This document shows positions 1 to 9,191 of a stretch of DNA of 50,974 nucleotides, piece by piece. The DNA is from an uncultured Lachnospiraceae bacterium (GTDB taxonomy: Bacteria; Bacillota; Clostridia; Lachnospirales; Lachnospiraceae): the NCBI GenBank assembly GCA_910578175.1, contig CAJTPF010000022.1, forward strand, positions 1 through 50,974, read 5' to 3'. A program made the position numbers and the translations under genes. Under the pieces are notes generated by a model. That model worked only from the letters and a program-made list of their open reading frames with translations. It did not search any database and was not told the DNA's origin. The stretch's first letter is position 1. Each line of letters begins with the position of its first letter.

Positions 1-3000
1 AAAAATATCCGCCTGGGTCCGTATACATCACCGGATTCGCATTTGCATACAGATACTTATGTAAACTGACCGGATTGTCCAATGTCCCCGCATACGTATC
101 CATACTTGTAAAAGTACCCGTTTCAGGATTCATATATCTTGCTCTTAAATAATACAATCCAGTCAAAGCATTATACTGCTCTCCCGTATACAGATAATCA
201 TTCTCCGTAGTTCCGGTCTGCTTTAACAGACTTCCATAGGCATCATACACATAAGTATCCGTTATACCACTCACAACAGCACCGTCTTCTGATACCCTGC
301 TCTCTGCCAGCGCCGTCACCGAACCATGTCCGTCCATAATATACTGTTTCTTCACAGACATATTTTCCATACCGGATACCAGGAAACCACTATCATCACA
401 TATATCCACACGGATTAATTCCGTTCCTCTGGTATAATACTTATCCACACCATAAGAACCGTCCCCTGACTTCTTCAGTTCCAATACCACCTGTGTCAGT
501 TCATCGAACGTATCATTCAGATAATAAACCTTTGCCTCCTCATTTACCTGCTTTGACACCCGGTTTCCTTCATAATCATAGGTATAACTTTCAATCGTAA
601 CACTGTTCCCGCTGCTTACCGTAGCCGTAACCAGCCGGTTCTCTGCATCATAAGTGTAAGTTTTATCCCTGCTTCCACCATGCTCCGATACCAGATTACC
701 ATTCGCATCATAGGTATAAGTTACAAGCGTTCCGCCATTCTCTGCCCCTGTCAGTTGGTTCAGATTATTATAAGTATAAACCGTCTTACCGGTTTCCACA
801 CTCTCATCAAGACCGCATACATCCCCGGACACTGCAGTCTCCTTTGAGATCCGGTTGCTCACCGAATCATAGGAATATTGATTCCGAATACTACCGGACC
901 ATAAAATATCTGTAACGGATTTTCCTGATTCAGCACTGCCGGAAACCATCTGTCTGAACTTCAGACCATCAAAAGATACGCTCTCCGTAATATAAATCGT
1001 CTCTTCCGTCAGTCTCAGCAGCTTATCATACCCATAAACCGTCCAAATCACTCTGGCATTCCCATCATCAGCAGAATCCCTGACAACCTCAACTGCCTGG
1101 GTTTTCTCTCCCGCATTACCGTAAACATAACCATAATACATCCGTACATTGGAATCTTTATCCGTTACCGTTTCATGGATAAGCCTTGAACACTCATCAT
1201 ATTCATAACGAACCGTCAATCCGCCTTCATGTTTTACCGCCGTACGGTTGCCAAGGGCATCATACTCATACAAAGTTGCACTTCCATCATGTCCCACAAC
1301 TTTTACAATGCGTTCCATAAGGTCATACTCATAGGAAACCGTACCCATATCCATACCATTTACATTGGTCGTAATACTGCTTACCCTGTCTCCTGCAGTA
1401 TATGCATATTTAATGATTCCTAAATCATAGGTTGACTTAGACACAAGCCTGCTGTATTCATCATAAGCATAACGAATGACTCCCATGGAATCCGTAACTG
1501 CCGCCAGTCTTCCCAGCTCATCATAGGCATACACCGTATCCCCATCCGAATTGGAAATCTTAATTACCCTTCCGGTTTCATCATAAAAATATTCCGTGGA
1601 CGTTCCTGCATAATCTTTATATCCGGTCTGATAACCGTTTTCATCATAGACAAACTCAGCCCCGGTTCCTGCGGAATTCATTATCCGTATTAACCTTCCA
1701 TCCCCGTCATATTCATAACGGGTTTCATTGCCATTGGCATCGGTCACTTTGGTAAGTTCATACGTCTCATCATATTCATAGGTATAAACGCCGCCCATGG
1801 CATCCGTTACAGAAGTAAGATTATCTGCATTATCATAGGTATATTCCGTACTGTTGCCGTTTCTGTCTGTCCGTTTGGTAACTCTTCCTCTGGCATCATA
1901 TTCCGTTTTTTCAGATGTTCCGTCCGGATAAATGATATCTGTCTGATTTCCGTTGGCATCATATACAAAATTAAATTCATTTCCTAATCCATCGATTGTT
2001 TTTGTATGCAAAGAACGCTGGTCATATTCAAAGGTTGTAACAGTTCCATATGCATCCGTAACAGAAGTATTCCGGTTCATACTGTCATATGTATAAGCAG
2101 TCACTCCACCCGTCACTGATGTATAAGTCAGCACATTTCCATTGGCATCATAAGTATAACTCTCTTCCGTTCCATCAGCATAGGTCTTCTTTAATAATCG
2201 GTTTAATTTATCATATGTCATTGTAATCCGGATTCCCATACGGCTTACTGCTGAAATATTATTTCCATTTAAATCATATGTAAAATGCTCCGTTGTTCCG
2301 TCCGGATATGCTACCATAATCAGATTATCCTGATTATCATAGGTATACTCAGTTCGTTTACCATCAGACGTAATCATTGCTGTCCGGTTATTACGGAAAT
2401 CATATTCATAACCTGTCACTGCTCCCGTATTACTGATAACCGCAGTTACATTTCCTGCACTGTCATAACTGTAGGTTGAGGTATATTCCCTGACCTGCCC
2501 GTCTGCTTCGGTTCTCCTTACGGTTACTCCGTTACATTTTCCTTCAGAATCATAGTTGTATGATGTGGTATTGCCATTGCCGTCTGTCTGAACCGTAAGA
2601 TTGCCATTAGAATCATAGGTCAATGTCTGAACCAATCCGATACTGTCGGTTATGCCGGTCAGCTTTCCGTCTTTTGCATAGGACAACTCCGTTTCATTTC
2701 CAAGGGAATCCGTCAGCTCCGTCAGATTTCCCTTATCATCATAATCCATTGTCATCACAATACTGTCGGCAAAAGAAATACTGTTTACCAGATTTAATGT
2801 ATTATATTCAATGGTTTCCGTTACACCGTCTGCTGATGTCAGGGATTTTAAATTATTATCCCCGTCATAATTATAAGTGGTTATATTCCCCCTTGCATCC
2901 GTCTTTGTCAATACATTATTATTTTCATCATACGTACTGCTTGTTACATTCCCCAGCGCATCCACAGTCTGCAGAATATTTCCGTTATCATCATAGGTAT

Positions 3001-6000
3001 ATACCGTTACATTTCCCATCTTATCCCGTACGGTTTCCGTTTTACCTTCCAGGTCATGATCATACTCTACCCGGTTGCCCTCTGCATCTATGACAGCCAC
3101 CAGTCTGCCATTCTCATCATATTCATTTCTGGCCACTGCCATTCCTGACGGGTCAATAATATCGATCAGATTATGGTCAGCATCATAGGTAAATGTAACG
3201 GTGCGCCCAGCCCCATCCGTTACGGATATCAGATTATCTTTATTATCATAGGCATAGTTCATGGAAGTAATGATATTTCCCGCACTGCCCCGCTCCTCAG
3301 CCTTTATGATACGTCCCTGACGGTCTCTGGTAAAAATTACCCCGTTTCCGTCGGAATGTTTCAGTCCGTTCTTTGAAACGGATACTGTGTTACCGTTTGC
3401 ATCTGTCATCTTTAATAGTCCATGGCTGGCGTCCAGATACAACTTCGTTCCGTCCTTCTTTGTAAGAATATAGGAGCGGTTCTCAAACAATCCGTCATCC
3501 TCCAGTAACAGCTGGTCGCCATAGACCAGGGCATGATTATCACCGTTTAATTCCAGTTTTACATTTTTATCCGTTACACACAGGAAGGAAACCGCTACCT
3601 CATATATCGGCACCAGTCCCTGCCGTTCCGGCGAAAGTTTCAGCTCAAACCGGTCACTGGTTCCGTCGCCATATGTAACCGTTATATCATGGCATGCAGT
3701 CTGTGTCATATAATAGCCGGTAGAAAGCTTGTTTCCCTGCTGAATCATTTGGTATCCCTGGGTGATATCCGTACTTTCGGTAAGCTTCACGCTTTGCATA
3801 CCGAGTTTCCAGCCCACGCCGAAATCTCCGGAGGATTTATTTCTGCTGTCATAACTTCTGGTCACCGTGAGAGGAATACCGGACACACTGGCGCTGATAT
3901 CCGTAAAACTCAGATTCATGTTCCCAATCTTCAGATTGCCTTCCACGTTTATACTGCGTTCCACCCGCATACGGTTTCCGCCGTTATCGACTACGGTAAG
4001 ACGTAATACATACCTTCCGTTTTCCAGCATGGTAGTATCCAGTTCGCCAAGCACCCCCTCTGTCACCGGATCCGTTTTGTATGCAATCTGTCTGTACTCA
4101 TCGGTTCCTTCCATACGATATTCCAAAATATAGTATGCCATACCGGTTTCATCCGCAGCGGTTCCCGTAATCTCCGTCTTTGTCCGGATCGTACTGTCTG
4201 CTTCCGGTGTAAGGAAATATGCCGTCGGGTGAATCTTATCCGATTTATCAAAAAAACGTACGGTCCGGGATACGGTTTTTATCTCTCCGTCTATAACAGC
4301 AGACAGAATTACTTCCACTTCCCCTGCCGAATCTGCCTTAATATCTGCATTTCTTCCGAATATGGTTACATCGGCGCCCCCGGCTGTAAGTGTTACATCC
4401 GAAGCAGTTTTCGGATAAGTCATATATGCCTTTACCGTATCGCCTACATTTGCAGTAAATCCTGAAAGAACAAGATTTAATTCCTTATCCCCGGTATCTC
4501 CCGTACTTCCGCCGGTTTCCCCCTGATAACCGTCATCGATCATACCCTGTTTTGTGACAGCCACCATATAGTCTGCCGTCCGCTTATTTCCTGCATGGTC
4601 TTCTGCTATTACACGCACCGCATAATTTCCCTCGGTATAGTTTTCATATGTATATTCCGCAATGGTTTTCTCCGATATGTTCTCATTTCCATGAGCAATG
4701 GTTAGCGGAGAAAGCAGCGTATCTCCATATTTTCTTCCTGTTAGAACCGTGTATTCTTTCAGGTTTTCATCATAAATCGTACCAGAAAGAACTAACTGTA
4801 ATCCACTGTCAGTAATCGCCGCTTTTAATTCTCCTGCAATTACCGGAGGAACGGTATCCTCTTCTCTTCCGATTTCTCCCTTTTCTTCCGTTTCACTGCT
4901 TCCTTTTGTGTATGTAAAGGAAGCCCCTGATACACAGGTATTTCCCTCTGTATCCCAAGCCTTTAATTCAAGAATATAGGTACCGCTTTCCAGATTTTCT
5001 GTAGTTATACTGCCAATCCGTTCATTGATAACGGCTTCTGTTCCAACGGCTATTGTGGTTTTATCCGCTTCCTGCCCGGAAGGATACATAATCAATTCAT
5101 ATCTTTCCAGTTCCGTCTCATCCGTTACACTGCCTATAACTGTAATTTCCTTATTATCTTCGGTAAGAAGAATATCACTGATTTCTGCCTGTGGCGGTAT
5201 CCGGTCGGATACTGTTTCTTCCACTGTTATCAGAAGTGTGGCTGTGCTTCTGAGACCTGCCGTATCTTCTGCCGTTATTTCTATCTTATATACACCGTTA
5301 ACCAGTTCTTCCGTATCGATTACGGCAATCACATCATTAATGATCTCTTCCGTACCTTCCGCAATCACCGCCGGTTCCAAAAGTTCTGTATCCGCTGTTT
5401 CCCTTTCATTCTCTGCTGTTCCGGTCTTAATATATGTTCTTGTAACGGTGTAAGATTTCAATTGTTTATTATCTGTAATACTTCCGATAATATCCGTTTT
5501 TCCGCTGATCGTACCGCTGCCCGGAGACAGGATGGTAATATCCGGCGGTGTTACATCACTCTTATCCAGAACGGTGACGGTTCTTGTCTCTGTTGACGTA
5601 TTTTTACCAATGTCTGTGGCGGTAACGGTTATCCGAATTTCTCCGGCGCTTTCTGTGGTAATTTCATATCTTCCATAGCTATTCCCTGATTTCTCTCCAT
5701 TTATGGAAACTGAAAAATCCGTTATTCCATAATCATCCGATGCCGAAGTTTCAATATAAAAAGTTTCTCCCACTTCAACCGTATCACTGCTCACTGTCAG
5801 GTCTATAACCGGCGGGTTGGTATCTTCCGGTTCCGTAAAGACTCTTGCTTCTGAAGTCTTGATGGCAGCCATGGCCGGACGGCTTACGGTTCCCTCGATA
5901 TCGGTTACAATATATTTCACAAGGTAAGTGGTTCCCATTTCCGCTTCTGCCGGAAATCTTCCTTCTGTCCACTCTGTATCACCCAGTTTCTTGTAATAGA

Positions 6001-9000
6001 ACTTTTCCTCCCGGATTCCTTTTCTGCTGTCGGACGGGTGGTCAATATCCTCACTTTCATATATAACATTTACCATACATTTGTTTCTGTCCGACGGAGA
6101 CTGTGTTACCGTGGCGGTCACCTTTGCCGCAGGACGGTGCTGCGCCAATATGAGTTTCTTGTATTCATCTGTATCTGACCATTTGATATAGGATGTAAGG
6201 TCAGGATTTCCTCCGGTTGGATCATCACTTACCCTGTGGCTTATCTCGTATGCGCCGGCTTCGGTAAACATGGTAATCGGAGTTTCTTTTTTTATTTCCT
6301 GTATAGGGGTATTGTTTTCTCCAAATACTGACCCGTCATACATATAATTCCACTCTTCCATACCCACCGGATCATTATCCGGGTCATGGTAAGTTTCCGT
6401 ATATATCACTTCTTCATCGGTAGCTAATGTGTAGCCGATGGAATAATCTTTGCTGTTAATATCCGCAATGATTGCTGATACGATCCGGTCAACCCCTTCT
6501 TCCACAGAGACCTTATAATTATCTTCTTCCCTGTCAGCCTCTTCTTCGTATCGTAGTTCAATGGTTTCCCCTTTTCCCTCCAAAGTATTCTGCAGGGTAT
6601 TATATTGGTCGATTGTATTATCATTTCCTATTCCAAAAAACATGGCATCGTTTTGCAACATTGCCGAAGCGACATCTGCCAATCTGTCATGATCCGATAA
6701 CTCCGGTACGGAAGTCTCGCTCAGATTAATAACATAATGATTCGTCCCCGGCGTCCATATATGATTATTTACCACATCGGACAAACTTTCTCCGGTAATG
6801 GTCTGCATAACAATATTCTTAAACGTAAAGAATGACTGCTGTCCGCAATAATGAGAGTCATGACTGATGATCGGACCGTAACCGTATGCATCCACTCCAT
6901 CCTCCGGAAGAACATATTCATTTATGATTAATTTATCACCGTCATAAACGGTAAGAACATTTTTATCCACAATAATCTTAAAATGATGTTCCGCATATAA
7001 ATCGGTAATTTTAAAAGTCTGCAATAATCTGCCAGTTTTCTGTACCGTGGAATAAGAACCGTTTCGAAACTTTGAAAGGTCCGTTTTATTCATCTGAACC
7101 AGTTTTAATCCGCTTTGTGTAACAAGAATACAATATCCCTGTATATAATTCTCTTCTTCCGACACAATGGTATTAAACAAAAAGCCTCCGCCCTCCATAC
7201 TGTGCCAGTCCGTTCCGTCTCTCTGCAAATCAAACTCAAAAACCTTTCTGCTGCTGTCATTGTCATCGATATACAGAAAATCCTTTAACGGCGCCTTAAA
7301 ATAGCCTAACATCTTTATGTCTCTGCCGTCATACAGAATATGCTTCGGCAGCTGCTGTCCATATATATCCTTATAATCATAGTGATCATATTCTTTCCAG
7401 GCAAACGTATCCTGTGCGGTAAGCGCCGATGAAGAAACTGTACTTACCTTTGCCTCAATCCCCAGTTCTTTCAGCTTGTCTTTTACTTTTTCACCGGCGC
7501 TTACATATTTACCCAATAAATCCCGGTCTGCATTTCCTACCGTAAATATAATGTCCGCAATCTTACTCTTCTCCAGTGACATGGAAGATTCCGGCGCCTG
7601 ATTGACGATCTCAAATGTTTTTGATAGCTCTCCGCTTAAATAATCATCGTCATGAAGAAATCGGGGAATGGTGTCCGTAAATGTTTCCTGCACATACAGG
7701 TTTACCATGTATTTTCCTACTGCCGAAAGGTCATAGTTTACCTCTGTATCATTTCCGCCGCTCTGGCCGATCAATTCCTCTTCTTCAAACTCACCGTTTC
7801 CGTTTACATCATGATATAGTTTATATATCCGTTTTGTAATGTCGTCTCCCGGTTCCGAAACAGACATATCCGTAACGGTTATATGTGCAGTTCCACGGCT
7901 GTCACGGAGATAGATGTTATCATCACTGTTCAGTTTAAAATCTGCCGCTGGCGCCTGATCCTCTGCAATGGTGATATATTTCTCTGCAGAGAATGTATCC
8001 GTCCCATCGGTTGCGGTTGCTTTGATATGATAATTTCCTGCTTCTTTAAATATTAATTCCCTATGGTTCCACAATGTTTTGGAATCATCACAGACTACGG
8101 TCCCAGTATTACCGTTTACTTTTTCTATTGTAATAGTTGTTTCGTCCTGTAATAATAATTCCGTTTCTCCCTGTATATCCAGGTCAACGGTAACTTTTCT
8201 GTTTACCTTCCGATTGCCTGATACATTCAGCTCTATACTGTCAATCCGGGTGATATGCCTCCTTGGAACATAGGGGCATACATATCCGGCATCATTCCAT
8301 CCCTGAATTTTGGCACAATTATTGCCCGCTTTGTAATCACTATAAGAAAGTGTTACCGAGCAGTTCCACAACGTATCCGTATTTCCCCTCCAGAACCTTA
8401 ACTCTTTTGCCCCCTCGTCTTCTTTTGTTACCGTGTATGTAAATACATCTTCCTCTATTTCATGAGCCAGTTTTATCGGTGAATATTTTTCTTTATCCCC
8501 ATAATTTATATTGATATCCTGGCCGTTGTTTTCCTGTTTGGACGCTGCTGTAAAGTTTACATAAAACTGTGCATCGGATAACTTCCAGTCATTAAATTCA
8601 TAATAATCCAGATAGATGATATCTCCCTCGCGGAATCCCTCTTCCAGAACCGCTGTTCCTTCCCAGTATCCATGCTCATGGGTAACAGCATGATACGTAC
8701 TGTGGCTATCCCTGCCCCCGGCACTCCAGGAATTCCATTGTGTACTTCTGTCCGGACTCAGCCGGTTAAATGTTACATTATATGTGGTTGACGGAACCCG
8801 GACGCTCCATCGGCGGCCGGACTCTTTTGTCATTATATAACGGTCATGCCCGGCGGTATTATCCACCATTTCAATCACCGCATTATCATTTCCCAGCCAG
8901 TGTTCCGGCGTATCATCCATCAGATAAAGTGTGGTATAGGATGTTGCTGCTTTCACAACATTTGTAAAATTCTCCAGTCCCAGACTTGTAAACAAAATTG

Positions 9001-9061
9001 CTGTTGTTAATACAATGGATACAATTCTTCTGATGGTGCTTTTTTTCATTAATTTCTTCAT
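1..9061 (-). CDS. Giant secreted Rhs/YD-repeat protein, 3' end cut by the window edge
   Basis: The reading frame is open from an ATG at 9061 to the left edge, giving 3,020 residues without a stop. GGAGGG lies 4 bases before the start. Residues 1-39 form a Sec signal peptide (basic start, hydrophobic core, VKA-A cleavage site). A carbohydrate-binding-like beta module follows, then PKD/Ig-like domains and a large unrecognised region to about residue 1000, then tandem Ig-like repeats. A YD-repeat shell of YxYDxxGN-type units spans roughly residues 1720-2860. The conserved Rhs core ends with YYLRARYMNPETGTF and NPVMYTDPGG at the window edge. In this family (Rhs, WapA) a variable toxin domain follows the DPxG motif, so the toxin and any immunity gene lie outside. 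The family shell encloses and releases the C-terminal polypeptide. It is the last gene of a co-directional cluster but has its own promoter. Confidence 0.93.
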   Translation of the reverse strand, partial: MKKLMKKSTIRRIVSIVLTTAILFTSLGLENFTNVVKAATSYTTLYLMDDTPEHWLGNDNAVIEMVDNTAGHDRYIMTKESGRRWSVRVPSTTYNVTFNRLSPDRSTQWNSWSAGGRDSHSTYHAVTHEHGYWEGTAVLEEGFREGDIIYLDYYEFNDWKLSDAQFYVNFTAASKQENNGQDININYGDKEKYSPIKLAHEIEEDVFTYTVTKEDEGAKELRFWRGNTDTLWNCSVTLSYSDYKAGNNCAKIQGWNDAGYVCPYVPRRHITRIDSIELNVSGNRKVNRKVTVDLDIQGETELLLQDETTITIEKVNGNTGTVVCDDSKTLWNHRELIFKEAGNYHIKATATDGTDTFSAEKYITIAEDQAPAADFKLNSDDNIYLRDSRGTAHITVTDMSVSEPGDDITKRIYKLYHDVNGNGEFEEEELIGQSGGNDTEVNYDLSAVGKYMVNLYVQETFTDTIPRFLHDDDYLSGELSKTFEIVNQAPESSMSLEKSKIADIIFTVGNADRDLLGKYVSAGEKVKDKLKELGIEAKVSTVSSSALTAQDTFAWKEYDHYDYKDIYGQQLPKHILYDGRDIKMLGYFKAPLKDFLYIDDNDSSRKVFEFDLQRDGTDWHSMEGGGFLFNTIVSEEENYIQGYCILVTQSGLKLVQMNKTDLSKFRNGSYSTVQKTGRLLQTFKITDLYAEHHFKIIVDKNVLTVYDGDKLIINEYVLPEDGVDAYGYGPIISHDSHYCGQQSFFTFKNIVMQTITGESLSDVVNNHIWTPGTNHYVINLSETSVPELSDHDRLADVASAMLQNDAMFFGIGNDNTIDQYNTLQNTLEGKGETIELRYEEEADREEDNYKVSVEEGVDRIVSAIIADINSKDYSIGYTLATDEEVIYTETYHDPDNDPVGMEEWNYMYDGSVFGENNTPIQEIKKETPITMFTEAGAYEISHRVSDDPTGGNPDLTSYIKWSDTDEYKKLILAQHRPAAKVTATVTQSPSDRNKCMVNVIYESEDIDHPSDSRKGIREEKFYYKKLGDTEWTEGRFPAEAEMGTTYLVKYIVTDIEGTVSRPAMAAIKTSEARVFTEPEDTNPPVIDLTVSSDTVEVGETFYIETSASDDYGITDFSVSINGEKSGNSYGRYEITTESAGEIRITVTATDIGKNTSTETRTVTVLDKSDVTPPDITILSPGSGTISGKTDIIGSITDNKQLKSYTVTRTYIKTGTAENERETADTELLEPAVIAEGTEEIINDVIAVIDTEELVNGVYKIEITAEDTAGLRSTATLLITVEETVSDRIPPQAEISDILLTEDNKEITVIGSVTDETELERYELIMYPSGQEADKTTIAVGTEAVINERIGSITTENLESGTYILELKAWDTEGNTCVSGASFTYTKGSSETEEKGEIGREEDTVPPVIAGELKAAITDSGLQLVLSGTIYDENLKEYTVLTGRKYGDTLLSPLTIAHGNENISEKTIAEYTYENYTEGNYAVRVIAEDHAGNKRTADYMVAVTKQGMIDDGYQGETGGSTGDTGDKELNLVLSGFTANVGDTVKAYMTYPKTASDVTLTAGGADVTIFGRNADIKADSAGEVEVILSAVIDGEIKTVSRTVRFFDKSDKIHPTAYFLTPEADSTIRTKTEITGTAADETGMAYYILEYRMEGTDEYRQIAYKTDPVTEGVLGELDTTMLENGRYVLRLTVVDNGGNRMRVERSINVEGNLKIGNMNLSFTDISASVSGIPLTVTRSYDSRNKSSGDFGVGWKLGMQSVKLTESTDITQGYQMIQQGNKLSTGYYMTQTACHDITVTYGDGTSDRFELKLSPERQGLVPIYEVAVSFLCVTDKNVKLELNGDNHALVYGDQLLLEDDGLFENRSYILTKKDGTKLYLDASHGLLKMTDANGNTVSVSKNGLKHSDGNGVIFTRDRQGRIIKAEERGSAGNIITSMNYAYDNKDNLISVTDGAGRTVTFTYDADHNLIDIIDPSGMAVARNEYDENGRLVAVIDAEGNRVEYDHDLEGKTETVRDKMGNVTVYTYDDNGNILQTVDALGNVTSSTYDENNNVLTKTDARGNITTYNYDGDNNLKSLTSADGVTETIEYNTLNLVNSISFADSIVMTMDYDDKGNLTELTDSLGNETELSYAKDGKLTGITDSIGLVQTLTYDSNGNLTVQTDGNGNTTSYNYDSEGKCNGVTVRRTEADGQVREYTSTYSYDSAGNVTAVISNTGAVTGYEYDFRNNRTAMITSDGKRTEYTYDNQDNLIMVAYPDGTTEHFTYDLNGNNISAVSRMGIRITMTYDKLNRLLKKTYADGTEESYTYDANGNVLTYTSVTGGVTAYTYDSMNRNTSVTDAYGTVTTFEYDQRSLHTKTIDGLGNEFNFVYDANGNQTDIIYPDGTSEKTEYDARGRVTKRTDRNGNSTEYTYDNADNLTSVTDAMGGVYTYEYDETYELTKVTDANGNETRYEYDGDGRLIRIMNSAGTGAEFVYDENGYQTGYKDYAGTSTEYFYDETGRVIKISNSDGDTVYAYDELGRLAAVTDSMGVIRYAYDEYSRLVSKSTYDLGIIKYAYTAGDRVSSITTNVNGMDMGTVSYEYDLMERIVKVVGHDGSATLYEYDALGNRTAVKHEGGLTVRYEYDECSRLIHETVTDKDSNVRMYYGYVYGNAGEKTQAVEVVRDSADDGNARVIWTVYGYDKLLRLTEETIYITESVSFDGLKFRQMVSGSAESGKSVTDILWSGSIRNQYSYDSVSNRISKETAVSGDVCGLDESVETGKTVYTYNNLNQLTGAENGGTLVTYTYDANGNLVSEHGGSRDKTYTYDAENRLVTATVSSGNSVTIESYTYDYEGNRVSKQVNEEAKVYYLNDTFDELTQVVLELKKSGDGSYGVDKYYTRGTELIRVDICDDSGFLVSGMENMSVKKQYIMDGHGSVTALAESRVSEDGAVVSGITDTYVYDAYGSLLKQTGTTENDYLYTGEQYNALTGLYYLRARYMNPETGTFTSMDTYAGTLDNPVSLHKYLYANANPVMYTDPGGYF
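560..3400 (-). repeat. Tandem YD-repeat coding tract of the Rhs shell
   Basis: The minus strand repeatedly encodes TYDANGN-like and EYDxxGRL-like units of about 20-22 residues. This gives a degenerate DNA periodicity of about 60-66 bases, visible on the plus strand as recurring tcataggtata-like blocks. Units differ enough at DNA level that this is protein repetition, not a recent tandem duplication. Confidence 0.85.
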
Positions 9062-9130
9062 TTGTCCCTCCGTGTTAATATATAATTTCTAATTGTTCTG
9101 ATACGATTTATTGTATCATTCCATTGTATT

Positions 9131-9159
9131 AATTTAACAATATAGGTAAATAATGTCAA
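9131..9159 (-). promoter_or_regulatory. Sigma-A-type promoter for the Rhs gene
   Basis: On the minus strand a perfect TTGACA (9154-9159) is followed by a 17-base spacer and TAAATT (9131-9136) preceded by TGT, which makes an extended -10. Transcription would start near 9124 and leave a leader of about 60 bases. No terminator is seen between the 901-residue gene and this promoter, so Rhs may be read both from here and from the upstream operon. Confidence 0.6.
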
Positions 9160-9165
9160 AGTATT

Positions 9166-9187
9166 TTTGTCGACATAATTCGACAAA
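9166..9187. promoter_or_regulatory. Inverted repeat upstream of the Rhs promoter, possible operator
   Basis: TTTGTCG and CGACAAA form 7-bp arms around an 8-base centre, just upstream of the -35 element. The spacing suits a dimeric regulator. No known box is recognised. Confidence 0.35.
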
Positions 9188-9191
9188 CCCC

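Noticed and set aside
1229..8967. Many plus-strand open frames across the Rhs gene
   Set aside because: They are shadows of the 3,020-codon minus-strand frame, rich in Cys, His and Tyr, and lack ribosome binding sites.
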